In this document: positions 41,759-50,183 of the stretch, piece by piece
How positions within the stretch are numbered: the stretch's first letter is position 1
Layout of the letters: the number at the start of each line of letters is the position of its first letter
DNA from: DSNY01 sp040752195
Lineage (GTDB): Bacteria; Pseudomonadota; Gammaproteobacteria; Burkholderiales; Burkholderiaceae_F
Direction of reading: 5' to 3'
Assembly (NCBI GenBank): GCA_040752195.1
Contig: JBFMFC010000014.1
Location: 1-64,000 of the forward strand
DNA: 64,000 nt
Notes under the pieces: generated by a model
The model's input: the letters and a program-made list of their open reading frames with translations, nothing else
Databases searched by the model: none
Told to the model about the DNA's origin: nothing
Translations under genes and position numbers: made by a program

Positions 41759-42439
41759 ATGGACGGGCGACTCGCGGCGGTGAGTTGGAGCGGCGGCAAG
41801 GACTGCGCGCTCGCGCTGCTGCGCGCGCGCGCGCAGGGCTACGACGTGCGCACCTTCATCACCGCGTGTCACGGCGAGACGCCGAACGCGCACGCGTTGC
41901 CGCGCGCATGGTTCGAGCGGCAGGTGGCGGCGCTCGCCGGCCGCTGGCGGCCATTCGACGTGGCGCCGGGCGGCTACGAAGCGGGCTTCCGCGCGGTGCT
42001 GGCGGAACTCGCCGCCGGGGGGCTCACGGCGATGGTCTTCGGCGACATCGATCTGGCCGCACACCGCGACTGGATCGAGCCGCGCGTGCGCGCCGCCGGC
42101 CTCGAGCCCGTATTTCCGCTGTGGGGCATGGCGCGCCCGCAGGTGGCCGAAGAAATCCTCGACCGCGGCGTGCGCGCGCGCGTGGTCACGGTCGATCTGG
42201 CGCGGCTGCCGGCGTCCTTCTGCGGCCGCCGTTACGACCGCCGGCTGCTCGCGGACCTGCCCGCAGGCGTGTGCCCGTGCGGCGAGGACGGCGAGTTCCA
42301 CACGGCCGTCGAGTGGCTGCCCGGCATGCGCGAACCGGTGCCCCTGGACATCGCCGGCATCGTCGAGGAACCGACGCGACCGCCGCTCGCCCCCGGTCGC
42401 CTGGCGCGCGTCGTCGTGGCGCCGTCGGTGCTGCCATGA
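41759..42439 (+). CDS. COG2102 (DUF71) PP-loop ATPase of the B12-associated type
   Basis: This 226-residue protein has the PP-loop SWSGGKDCALALLRARAQG and the family motifs MVFGDIDLAAHRDWIEPRV and CPCGEDGEFHTAVE. COG2102 includes diphthamide synthetase in eukaryotes; bacteria make no diphthamide, and published comparative genomics has tied a bacterial branch to B12 salvage. Its place, 2 bp after cobO and overlapping cobD, agrees with an amidation or amide-related step in corrinoid remodelling, but the reaction is unknown. Confidence 0.85.
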   Translation: MDGRLAAVSWSGGKDCALALLRARAQGYDVRTFITACHGETPNAHALPRAWFERQVAALAGRWRPFDVAPGGYEAGFRAVLAELAAGGLTAMVFGDIDLAAHRDWIEPRVRAAGLEPVFPLWGMARPQVAEEILDRGVRARVVTVDLARLPASFCGRRYDRRLLADLPAGVCPCGEDGEFHTAVEWLPGMREPVPLDIAGIVEEPTRPPLAPGRLARVVVAPSVLP

Positions 42440-43359
42440 ACGCCGAGGCTGCAACGGTCGCCGCCGCCGTGCTGCTCGCCGCGCTGCTGGACCGCGCGCT
42501 GCCCGAGCCCGCCGACCGCTGGCATCCGGTGGCCTGGCTCGGACGCGCCGGCGCGACCCTCGGCCGCTTCGCGCTCGCGGCACGCACACCGCGGGCGCAG
42601 CTTGCACGCGGGGTGCTGGCGTGGGCGCTGCTTGCGCTGCCGGTCACGGCCGTCGCGTTCTGGCTCGAGCGCGCGCTCGGCGCCCTGCCGGCGGCCGCGC
42701 AAGCGCCGGTGCTGGCGCTGGCGCTCAAACCGACCTTCGCGTGGCGGCTGCTGCGCGAGGAGGTGGCGGCGGTGGAGGCGGCGCTCGCGCAGTCGGTCGA
42801 TGCGGCGCGCGCGCAGGTGGCACGCATCTGCAGCCGCGACGTGGCCGCGCTCGACGAAGCGGGCGTGCGCGAAACGGCGCTGGAGTCGCTGGCGGAAAAC
42901 TTCAACGATTCGCTGGTCGCGCCGCTGCTCTGGTATGCGGCCGCAGGGCTGGCCGGCGCCGTGCTGTATCGAGTAGCCAACACGCTGGATGCGATGTGGG
43001 GCTACCGGGGCCGCTGGGAGTGGGCCGGCAAGTGCGCTGCCCGTGCCGACGACGTTCTGTCGTGGCTGCCGGCGCGGCTGTCGGCCCTGCTGCTGGCGCC
43101 GCCGCGCCGCTGGCGGCAGCTGCGCGCGCAAGCGGCGCGCACCCCTTCGCCAAACGGCGGCTGGCCGATGGCGGCGCTGGCGCTGCGCCTTGGCGTGCGG
43201 CTGCGCAAGCCAGGCGTGTATGCGCTGAACGACGCGGCGCGCGCTCCGGCCGGTGCGGACACCGCGCGCGCGCTCGCGTTCACGGGCCGCGCCGCAATGG
43301 CGGCTTTCGCGCTCGCGGCGGCCGCCGCGGCGGCGCGCGCACACGGGCTTGCCGGATGA
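42436..43359 (+). CDS. cobD: adenosylcobinamide-phosphate synthase (CobD/CbiB)
   Basis: This 307-residue membrane enzyme joins aminopropanol (phosphate) to adenosylcobyric acid. Motifs include LPEPADRWHPVAWLGRA, ALESLAENFNDSLVAPLLWY, YRVANTLDAMWGYRGRWEW and PSPNGGWPMAALALRLGVRL. Four to five helices fit the family. ATG 42436 overlaps the previous stop. Under Salmonella naming this is cbiB. Confidence 0.95.
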   Translation: MNAEAATVAAAVLLAALLDRALPEPADRWHPVAWLGRAGATLGRFALAARTPRAQLARGVLAWALLALPVTAVAFWLERALGALPAAAQAPVLALALKPTFAWRLLREEVAAVEAALAQSVDAARAQVARICSRDVAALDEAGVRETALESLAENFNDSLVAPLLWYAAAGLAGAVLYRVANTLDAMWGYRGRWEWAGKCAARADDVLSWLPARLSALLLAPPRRWRQLRAQAARTPSPNGGWPMAALALRLGVRLRKPGVYALNDAARAPAGADTARALAFTGRAAMAAFALAAAAAAARAHGLAG

Positions 43360-44798
43360 AACGCGCCGTCGTCGTCTGGGGCGCCACCAGCGGCGCCGGC
43401 AAGAGCTTCGTCGCGACTGCGCTTCTGCGCCTGGCGGCGCGGCGCGGCCTGCGCGCGGCCCCGTTCAAGGCGCAGAACATGAGCAACAACGCGCGCGTGA
43501 TCGACGGCGGCGAGATCGGCACCGCGCAGTACTGGCAGGCGCTGGCCGCCGGGATCGCACCGCAGGCGGACCATAACCCGGTGCTGCTGAAGCCGGAGGC
43601 GGACACCGCCAGCCAGGCGATCGTGCACGGGCGCGTGCGGCACGACCTGGCGGCGCTGCCCTGGCGCGCGCGCAGCCCGCAGCTGGCGGCGGCGGCGCGC
43701 GCAAGCTTCGAGCGGCTGGCCGACGCGCACGAACTGCTGGTGATCGAAGGGGCGGGATCGCCGGCGGAGATCAACCTTGCGGACTGCGACTTCGCGAACC
43801 TGCAGGCAGCGCGCTGGGCGGCGGCGCGCGCGCCGACGGCCGCGCTGCTGGTGGTCGACATCGACCGCGGCGGGGCGTTCGCACACGCCCTCGGCACGCT
43901 GGCGCTGCTGCCGGAGGACTTGCGGCCGCTCGTGTGCGCGGTCGTGCTCAACCGATTCCGCGGTGATGCCGCGCTGCTGGCGCCGGGGCCGCAGTGGCTC
44001 GCCGAGCGCGCGGCAGTCGCGCACGTGGCGGTGTTGCCGACGTTGCCGAGACACGGCCTGCCGGAAGAAGACGGCCCGGCCTTCGGCAGCACGGCCGCCG
44101 GCCCCACGGTGGCGGTGATCGCCGCGCCGCGCGCCAGCAACCTGGACGAATTCTCGGCGCTCGCCGCCGGCGGCGTGCGGCTGCGCTGGCTGCGCGCGGC
44201 GCGCGAGCTCGACGGCGCCGACCTGATCGTCGTGCCGGGCTCGAAGCAGACGATCTCCGACCTCGCCTGGCTGCGCGCGCAGCGATTCGATGAGGCGCTG
44301 GCGGCGGCGGCCGAAGCCGGTCGGCCGATCCTTGGCATCTGCGGCGGCATGCAGATGCTGGGGGCGCGGCTGCACGATCCGCGGGGCCACGACGGCGTGC
44401 GCTGCGACGCGGCCGCCGGGCTCGGCCTGCTGCCGCTCGTGACGACGTTCGCGCCGGACAAGCGGCTGTGCGCAGGCGAATTTGCGTTCGCATCGCTGCC
44501 GGCGCCGTGGCTGCCTTGGTCCGGCATGCGCTTTTCCGGATACGAGATCCGCTGCGGGTGCACCGAGCCACTTGCGCCGGCGGCCATCGCGCTGCGCGAC
44601 GCGCGCGGCGAGCCGCTGGGCTGGCAGGCCGGCAGCGTGCTCGGCATCGCCGCGCACGGGGCGCTGGAGAATTCGGCGCTGACGCTCGCGCTGCTTGGCG
44701 CGGCGGTGCGGCCGCCGGCCTTCGACGCCATCGCCGATGCGGTCGAAGCCGCGCTCGGCGCCGCGTTCGTCGACCGCCTGTTCGGAGTGCGCACATGA
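43356..44798 (+). CDS. cobQ: cobyric acid synthase
   Basis: This 480-residue glutamine-dependent amidase amidates the b, d, e and g side chains of adenosylcobyrinate diamide. The N-terminal dethiobiotin-synthetase-like domain has VWGATSGAGKSFVATALLRL and PFKAQNMSNNARVIDGGEIG. The C-terminal glutaminase domain has the nucleophile Cys in PILGICGGMQMLGARL and the His in LGIAAHGALEN. Length is normal. It overlaps cobD and the next gene by four bases. Confidence 0.96.
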   Translation: MKRAVVVWGATSGAGKSFVATALLRLAARRGLRAAPFKAQNMSNNARVIDGGEIGTAQYWQALAAGIAPQADHNPVLLKPEADTASQAIVHGRVRHDLAALPWRARSPQLAAAARASFERLADAHELLVIEGAGSPAEINLADCDFANLQAARWAAARAPTAALLVVDIDRGGAFAHALGTLALLPEDLRPLVCAVVLNRFRGDAALLAPGPQWLAERAAVAHVAVLPTLPRHGLPEEDGPAFGSTAAGPTVAVIAAPRASNLDEFSALAAGGVRLRWLRAARELDGADLIVVPGSKQTISDLAWLRAQRFDEALAAAAEAGRPILGICGGMQMLGARLHDPRGHDGVRCDAAAGLGLLPLVTTFAPDKRLCAGEFAFASLPAPWLPWSGMRFSGYEIRCGCTEPLAPAAIALRDARGEPLGWQAGSVLGIAAHGALENSALTLALLGAAVRPPAFDAIADAVEAALGAAFVDRLFGVRT

Positions 44799-45595
44799 CC
44801 GGTCCCGCCCGCATCGTCTGCCTGACCGAAGAAACCACCGAGTGGCTGTACCTGCTCGGCGAGCAGGACCGCATCGTCGGCATCAGCGGCTACACGGTGC
44901 GGCCACCGCGGGCGCGGCACGAAAAGCCGCGCGTGTCGCACTTCCTCGACGGGAACCTGGAGAAGATCCTCGCCCTGCAGCCCGACCTGGTGATCGGCTT
45001 CTCCGACCTGCAGGCCGCGCTCGCCGAGAAGCTGATCCGCGCCGGGCTCAACGTCCTGGTGACCAACCAGCGCAGCGTCGAAGAGATCTTCGCGACGCTG
45101 CGGCTGGTGGCCGCGCTCGTCGGCGCCGCCGACCGCGCCGAGCGCTGGATCGCCGCCACCCGCGCGCGCCACGCCGAGATCGCTGCGGCGGCTGCCGGCC
45201 TGCCGCGACGGCCGCGCGTGTACTTCGAGGAGTGGGACGAGCCGATGATCGCGGGCATCCGCTGGGTGTCGGAGCTCGTGGAGCTGGCCGGCGGCATGGA
45301 CATCTATCCGGAGTTCGCCGCGCGCCCGCACGCGAAGGACCGCATCGTCGCCGATGGCGCCGAGACGGTGCGGCGCGCGCCGGACATCGTGATCGGCTCC
45401 TGGTGCGGCAAGAAATTCCGCCCCGAGCGCGTCGCCGCCCGCGCCGGCTGGGAGGCGATCGCCGCGGTACGCGACGGCGAGCTGCACGAGATCAAGTCGG
45501 CCGACATCCTGCAGCCGGGTCCGGCGGCGCTGACCGACGGGTTGGAAGCGATCAGGCGCATCGTGCTGCGCTGGGCCGCACGGCAGCCGGGTTGA
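44795..45595 (+). CDS. BtuF-like cobalamin-binding protein without signal peptide
   Basis: This 266-residue protein has the BtuF/FhuD solute-binding fold (ARIVCLTEETTEWLYLLGEQ, DRIVGISGYTVRPPRARHEK, EKILALQPDLVIGFSDLQAA, LVTNQRSVEEIFATLRLV) but no signal peptide or lipobox, so as written it stays in the cytosol. Relatives are annotated as cobalamin-binding proteins. It could be an internal corrinoid carrier or a decoy, or use an overlooked export route. ATG 44795 overlaps cobQ, which rules out a hidden upstream leader unless it is inside cobQ. Confidence 0.85.
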   Translation: MTGPARIVCLTEETTEWLYLLGEQDRIVGISGYTVRPPRARHEKPRVSHFLDGNLEKILALQPDLVIGFSDLQAALAEKLIRAGLNVLVTNQRSVEEIFATLRLVAALVGAADRAERWIAATRARHAEIAAAAAGLPRRPRVYFEEWDEPMIAGIRWVSELVELAGGMDIYPEFAARPHAKDRIVADGAETVRRAPDIVIGSWCGKKFRPERVAARAGWEAIAAVRDGELHEIKSADILQPGPAALTDGLEAIRRIVLRWAARQPG

Positions 45596-45611
45596 TCGAA
45601 GCGAAGAGGCG

Positions 45612-46643
45612 ATGATGGACGTGCAGCCGCTTTCCGCGACCGACCGCGCGCTCGCCGCGCGCGTGCAAAGGGCGCTGGACCACAAGACCAAGCCGCCGGG
45701 CTCGCTCGGGCGGCTGGAGAAACTGGCACTGCGACTCGCGGTGGCGCTCGGTACCGAGCGGCCGCACCTCGTGGATCCGCAGCTTGCGGTGTTCGCGGCC
45801 GACCACGGCGTGACCGCGCAGGGCGTTTCCGCGTACCCGCGCGAGGTCACCGCGCAGATGGTGCGCAACATGCTCGCCGGCGGGGCGGCGGTTTCGGTGC
45901 TGGCACGCCAGCACGCGCTGGCGTTGACGGTGATCGATTGCGGCGTGGACGCGCAACTCGAACCGCATCCGAACCTGCGCGTGCTGAAGGTCTGCCGCGG
46001 CAGCGCCGACTTCACGCAGCAGCCCGCGCTGACGCCGGCGCAGTGCGAGGCGGCGCTGCAAAACGGAGCACGGCTTCTGCAGCAGCTGCCCGGCAACGCG
46101 CTGCTGCTGGGCGAGATGGGTATCGGCAACACGACGGCCGCCGCCGCGCTGATGGCCAGGATCACCGGGCTGCCGGTGAACGATTGCGTCGGCCGCGGTA
46201 CCGGGCTCGACGAGGCGGCGCTCGCGCGCAAGCGCGCGGTGGTGACGCAGGCGCTCGAGCGTCATCGCGCCGTGCGCGAGCCCGTTGCCATCCTGGCGGC
46301 GCTGGGCGGGGCGGAGATCGCGACGATGGCCGGCGCGGTGCTGGCCGCGGCCCGTGCGCGCCGCTTGATCGTGGTCGACGGCTTCATCACGACCGCCGCC
46401 GTGGCGGTGGCTGCGGCGGTCGACCCAAACGTGCCGCGCCAATGCGTGTTCGCGCATGCGAGCGCCGAACGCGGGCACCGCGCCTGGCTCGCGCAGTTGG
46501 GCGCAGAGCCGCTGCTGGACCTGGACCTGCGGCTGGGCGAAGGCAGCGGCGCGGCGCTGGCTTGGCCGCTGCTGCTATCGGCCTGCCGCGTGCTTGCCGA
46601 AATGGCGACCTTCGAGTCGGCCGGCGTGTCGGAACGCGCATGA
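45612..46643 (+). CDS. cobT: nicotinate-nucleotide-dimethylbenzimidazole phosphoribosyltransferase
   Basis: This 343-residue enzyme makes alpha-ribazole phosphate, the lower ligand. Motifs: KTKPPGSLGRLEKLALRLAV, AVFAADHGVTAQGVSAYPRE, LLLGEMGIGNTTAAAALM and the catalytic Glu in DLRLGEGSGAALAWPLLLSA. Two ATGs in a row are possible starts, with AAGAGG just before them. It lies 16 bp after the cobalamin-binding gene and overlaps cobS. Confidence 0.96.
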   Translation: MMDVQPLSATDRALAARVQRALDHKTKPPGSLGRLEKLALRLAVALGTERPHLVDPQLAVFAADHGVTAQGVSAYPREVTAQMVRNMLAGGAAVSVLARQHALALTVIDCGVDAQLEPHPNLRVLKVCRGSADFTQQPALTPAQCEAALQNGARLLQQLPGNALLLGEMGIGNTTAAAALMARITGLPVNDCVGRGTGLDEAALARKRAVVTQALERHRAVREPVAILAALGGAEIATMAGAVLAAARARRLIVVDGFITTAAVAVAAAVDPNVPRQCVFAHASAERGHRAWLAQLGAEPLLDLDLRLGEGSGAALAWPLLLSACRVLAEMATFESAGVSERA

Positions 46644-47440
46644 ACGAACCGACCCGCGCCGCGCCGCATGCGGGCTTCGTCCCGCGCTTCGCCGCCGCGC
46701 TGCAGTTCCTGACGCGGCTGCCGCTGCCGCGCACGGCGCGCTTCTCGGAGGCGCTGCTGAACGAATCGGCGCGGCATTTCCCGGCGGTGGGCGCGCTCAT
46801 CGGGCTGCTGGGCACGGCAGCGCTCGCAGCCGCGCTGGCGGCATTGCCGGCGACGGTGGCGGTGCTGCTGGCGATCGCCGTCACGATCGCCGCCACCGGC
46901 GCGCTGCACGAGGACGGTCTCGCAGACACCTGCGATGCGCTCGGCGCAGGCTGCGACCGCACGCGAGCGCTGGCAATCATGAAGGACTCGCGCATCGGCA
47001 GCTTCGGTGCGCTGGCGCTCGCGCTGCGGCTGGCGCTGGAGGCAGCTGCCGTCGGCGCGCTGCTCGAGCGCGGCGTGCTGGCCGCGTGCGCCCTGTGGGT
47101 CGCGGCGCATGGGCTGTCGCGGCTCGCGCCGGTGCTGCTGATCGCGACGCTGCCGTATGCGGGCGACTTGGAAGCCGCGCGCGCCAGGCCGCTGGCGCGG
47201 CCCCTTGCGCGCACCACCGTCGCCGTGGCGCTGCTGTGGGCGGCCGCGCTGCTGTCGGCCGCGTCGATGGTCGCGTCGGCGGCCGCGCTCGCGGCGGTCG
47301 GCGCGCTCGCCGCGGTCACGCTCGCGCTGCGCCGCGGGCTCGCGCGCTGGCTCGGCGGCTACACCGGCGACACGCTGGGCGCAGCGCAGCAACTGTCGCT
47401 GCTGGCGATGCTGCTCGCCGCAGCCGCAGTGCCGCGGTGA
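46640..47440 (+). CDS. cobS: adenosylcobinamide-GDP ribazoletransferase (cobalamin synthase)
   Basis: This 266-residue membrane enzyme joins alpha-ribazole (phosphate) to adenosylcobinamide-GDP, finishing the coenzyme. The metal-binding motif is GALHEDGLADTCDALGAGCD, followed by AIMKDSRIGSFGALALAL and GYTGDTLGAAQQLSLLAML. About six to seven helices. ATG 46640 overlaps the cobT stop; its own stop overlaps a GTG start of cobC. Confidence 0.95.
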   Translation: MNEPTRAAPHAGFVPRFAAALQFLTRLPLPRTARFSEALLNESARHFPAVGALIGLLGTAALAAALAALPATVAVLLAIAVTIAATGALHEDGLADTCDALGAGCDRTRALAIMKDSRIGSFGALALALRLALEAAAVGALLERGVLAACALWVAAHGLSRLAPVLLIATLPYAGDLEAARARPLARPLARTTVAVALLWAAALLSAASMVASAAALAAVGALAAVTLALRRGLARWLGGYTGDTLGAAQQLSLLAMLLAAAAVPR

Positions 47441-48057
47441 ACGGCTTCGAACTGCATCTGTGGCGGCACCCACGCCTGCGCGGTGCCGATGGGCTGTGCA
47501 TCGGCGCACTCGACTGGCCGGTCGATCCCCGCCGCGCACGCCGGCTGGCGCGCCGCATCGCGCGCCACGCCGCCGCGGCGGGCATCGCGCGAGAGATCGC
47601 GACCTCGCCCTTGGCCCGCTGCCGCGCCGTCGCTCGGCACTTGCGCACGCTCGGCTGGCGCATGCGGGTCGACGAGCGGCTGCGGGAGCTGGACTTCGGC
47701 CGCTGGCATGCGCGGCGCTGGAGCGAGATCCCGCCGTCGCAGATCGCCGCCTGGGAAGCCGATTTCCTGCACTACCGGCCCGGCGGCGGCGAGTCGCTGG
47801 CGAGCCTGCGCGCACGACTTCTCGACTACGTCGCCGCCGCGACGAGCGGCGATGCGCCGCCGCTGGCGATCACGCACGCCGGCTGCATCGCGGCGCTGGC
47901 GACGCTTCATCTGGATCGTCCAGACGCAGCGCACTGGCCGGCCGCACCCCCACCGGGCGCCTACGCCCGCCTGATCGTCCCCGTGCGCTTGCACGCCCAC
48001 GCGCCCGACGCGGTCGCACCGACGCGCGCCAGTTCGACGAAGCCGCGCACGTCGTAG
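47437..48057 (+). CDS. cobC: alpha-ribazole phosphatase-like histidine phosphatase
   Basis: This 206-residue phosphoglycerate-mutase-fold protein would remove the phosphate from alpha-ribazole-5'-phosphate or cobalamin-5'-phosphate. The catalytic His is in ELHLWRHPRLRGADG (RHP in place of RHG), with CIGALDWPVDP, ATSPLARCRAVARHL, ELDFGRWHARRWSEI and the second His in LAITHAGCIAAL. It starts with GTG 47437, which overlaps the cobS stop as GTGA. The last 20 residues run antisense into a metR remnant and are probably an added tail. Confidence 0.88.
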   Translation: MNGFELHLWRHPRLRGADGLCIGALDWPVDPRRARRLARRIARHAAAAGIAREIATSPLARCRAVARHLRTLGWRMRVDERLRELDFGRWHARRWSEIPPSQIAAWEADFLHYRPGGGESLASLRARLLDYVAAATSGDAPPLAITHAGCIAALATLHLDRPDAAHWPAAPPPGAYARLIVPVRLHAHAPDAVAPTRASSTKPRTS

Positions 48058-48293
48058 TCCGCCGCACGCACGCCGACGTGGATCTGCTTGGCGGTGCCGC
48101 TGCGACCGAGGCGCGGTGCGGTCACGCCGCGGCCCGCGGCCAACATCTGCGGCAGGATGACGGTGGACTCGATCGACTTGAGCGCCGGCGACGCCATCCC
48201 GACCGGCAGCAGTAAGGGCGCGAAGACGTCCACTCGCCGCGGCTGCGCAGGATAGGTGATCAGCGTCTGCTGCGCGAGGTCGCGCGGTTGCAC
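48000..48293 (-). pseudogene. decayed fragment of a metR-like LysR regulator
   Basis: The minus frame from 48293 reads QPRDLAQQTLITYPAQPRRV, DVFAPLLLPVGMASPALKS, then TVILPQMLAAGRGVTAPRLG and HVGVRAADYDVRGFVELARV. This follows the effector domain of MetR, but the segment after GRGV is shortened by some 25 residues, the HTH half is absent, and a TAG lies five codons upstream. MetR controls methionine synthase genes. It lies tail-to-tail with cobC. The remaining gap to 48489 holds only an inverted repeat and no gene that I can see. Confidence 0.7.
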
Positions 48294-48416
48294 GGGACCG
48301 AGCGCCTACGGCACAGTGCGCCCGCAGCGGCGGTCCGCGAACCCGGTGGCACCCAAGCTGCCCGCGATCGCCAGACGCCTTTTGTTCAGGCCGGACAGGC
48401 CGGCATGGCGATCCGA

Positions 48417-48435
48417 AGCTGACATCGCGTCAGCT
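48417..48435. repeat. 7-bp inverted repeat, possible terminator or operator
   Basis: AGCTGAC-ATCGC-GTCAGCT is a perfect 7-bp inverted repeat in the gap between the metR remnant and hemP. There is no T-run on either side. It may be a leftover of the metR control region or a weak end to the hemP transcript. Confidence 0.35.
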
Positions 48436-48489
48436 CCCAAACCGTGGCGCGCAAGCCCGCGCGCTGTTCTTGGCGCGCGCAACGAAGCG

Positions 48490-48672
48490 TTACTTCGTGA
48501 GGATCAGCTTGCCCTGCCGCGTCAGCCGCAGCGTGTAGGTGTCCGGACCGTGCCGGATCAGCACCCGCGTGTGCCGCGTGAACAGGTCGCGGCTGTCCAG
48601 GGCGAGCGGCTGGGACGAACCGCCCGCATGGGGCTGCGTCGCGGGAGCGAACTTGGTCGAATCTCGATACAT
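48490..48672 (-). CDS. hemP: hemin uptake protein HemP
   Basis: This 60-residue protein ends with the HemP core DSRDLFTRHTRVLIRHGPDT followed by YTLRLTRQGKLILTK. HemP/HmuP proteins are needed for or regulate heme uptake in betaproteobacteria. ATG 48672 is chosen as it gives the usual length; the frame reaches 48753 but the added part is unlike the family. It follows the iron-binding protein gene on the same strand, so the Fur box further upstream probably controls both. No heme receptor gene is nearby. Confidence 0.87.
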   Translation of the reverse strand: MYRDSTKFAPATQPHAGGSSQPLALDSRDLFTRHTRVLIRHGPDTYTLRLTRQGKLILTK

Positions 48673-48858
48673 GGGATCACCCGCGTGCTCTTCGACGTTG
48701 AGAAAGCGCGGGCTGGCGAGGAACCCCTGGTTCGGGTCGCGGACAACCGGCACGCGGCATGCCCGGGTTCCTTTCGCTGGCTGGCGAAGCGGCGTCGCCC
48801 CTGGGGGAGACCGGCGACAGAACGACGCCGCGCAAAGCCCGTCTCCATGCGCAGACGC

Positions 48859-49935
48859 TCAGCGATAGCCGACGCGGTCGAGGATGCGCTGCGCCGCGAT
48901 CTGGCCTTTGCCGATCGACGACAGCGGCACGTTCTCCTGCTTGAAGCGGCCGAGCGCCGCGAGCGCCGGGTTGTTGAGTTCCGCGCCTTTGGCCACCGGC
49001 CATTCGTTGTTGCCGTTGGCGAAGTAGGCCTGCGCCTCGGGGCTCGCGAGGTACTCGAGAAAGCGGATCGCGTTGTCCCGGTGCGGTGCGTGGCGCGCAA
49101 CGGCACCGCCTGAGATGTTGACGTGCGTGCCCGACGTGGCTTGGTTCGGCCAGATGAATCCGACCTTGCTGACGACTTCCTTGTCCTTCGGATCGTCCGA
49201 TCGAACGAGCCGGACCCAGTAGTACGTGTTGGTCAGCGCCACACCGCATTCGCCACTGGCGACCGCGCGGATCTGGTCCGTGTCGCCGCCACGCGGCGGC
49301 CGAGCCATGTTGGCCACGACGCCGCGTGCCCATTCCTCGGTCTTCGCTTCGCCCAGCCGTTCGACCATCGCGCCGATCAGCGACAGCATGTACGGATGCG
49401 AGCCGGAGCGCGTGCAGACCTTCCCTTTGTTCTTCGGGTCGGCGAGCTCTTCGTACGTGTCGACGTCGTCCGGCTTCACGGTCGCCTTGTTGTAGACGAT
49501 CACGCGCGCCCGCAGCGAGAAGCCGAACCACGAGCCGTCGTTCGAGCGCAGGTGCGGCGGAATGCGTTCTTCGAGGATCCTGGATCGGACCGGCTGGAAC
49601 AGACCGTCGATCTGCGCGCGCCACAGCCGCGCGGCGTCGACCAGCAGCACGACATCGGCGGGGCTGTTCGCACCTTCGCTCCTGAGTCGTTGCAGCAGTT
49701 GCTCGTCGCCGAGCTCGATGCGGTTGATCTTGATGCCGGTCTGCTTGGTGAAATTCGAGTACAGCGCCTCGTCGGTCTGATAGTGACGCGCGGAGTACAG
49801 GTTCAGCACGTTGTCCTGCGCGCGCGCATCCGTCACCTGCGCCGCCACGCCGAGCGCCAGCCCAAGCGCGAATGTCCAGCGCAGGCCGCGTTCGAACCAG
49901 GCTTCCGCGCGCTTCATGTCGATCGTTCGCTTCAT
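48859..49935 (-). CDS. Fe(3+) ABC transporter substrate-binding protein (FbpA/FutA-type)
   Basis: This 358-residue periplasmic protein has a signal peptide (LRWTFALGLALGVAAQVTDA then RAQDNVLNLYSARHYQTDE). Family phrases include NLYSARHYQTDEALYSNFTK, LGDEQLLQRLRSEGANSPAD, GVALTNTYYWVRLV (tandem Tyr for ferric iron) and NISGGAVARHAPHRDNAIRF. No permease or ATPase gene is adjacent, so the partner must be elsewhere. ATG 49935 has AAGGGA upstream; ATG 49917 is an alternative. A Fur box lies about 80 bp upstream. Confidence 0.93.
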   Translation of the reverse strand: MKRTIDMKRAEAWFERGLRWTFALGLALGVAAQVTDARAQDNVLNLYSARHYQTDEALYSNFTKQTGIKINRIELGDEQLLQRLRSEGANSPADVVLLVDAARLWRAQIDGLFQPVRSRILEERIPPHLRSNDGSWFGFSLRARVIVYNKATVKPDDVDTYEELADPKNKGKVCTRSGSHPYMLSLIGAMVERLGEAKTEEWARGVVANMARPPRGGDTDQIRAVASGECGVALTNTYYWVRLVRSDDPKDKEVVSKVGFIWPNQATSGTHVNISGGAVARHAPHRDNAIRFLEYLASPEAQAYFANGNNEWPVAKGAELNNPALAALGRFKQENVPLSSIGKGQIAAQRILDRVGYR

Positions 49936-50016
49936 GCTTCGTGGTCCCTTGTTGTTGAGAGGTGCGACGCGGATTCGATACGCCGGCGAGCCCGCGGAGC
50001 GCACTCTAACGCGAAC

Positions 50017-50047
50017 GATTCTCAAATGCAAATTATTCTCATTTGAT
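50017..50047 (-). promoter_or_regulatory. Fur box upstream of the iron-binding protein gene
   Basis: In otherwise GC-rich DNA this AT-rich stretch reads on the minus strand ATGAGAATAATTTGCATT followed by TGAGAATC, two overlapping matches to the GATAATGATAATCATTATC-type Fur consensus. Its place 82 bp before the ATG fits iron repression of the binding protein and hemP. Confidence 0.82.
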
Positions 50048-50183
50048 CAAGGTCAAGTCGCGGGCGAGACCCGTTCCGTACCGAGGCGCCTGCGCATCTT
50101 CCCTGCCCGGTCAACGACTTACGTCAGCGATTCGTGGTGACGGCGCAGCTGCAACGCTCGCGCGGCCCGCGCGTGCGGCCGCG

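Noticed and set aside
43280..46231. 983-codon open frame on the minus strand
   Set aside because: Antisense to cobQ, the cobalamin-binding gene and cobT; composition is that of a shadow.
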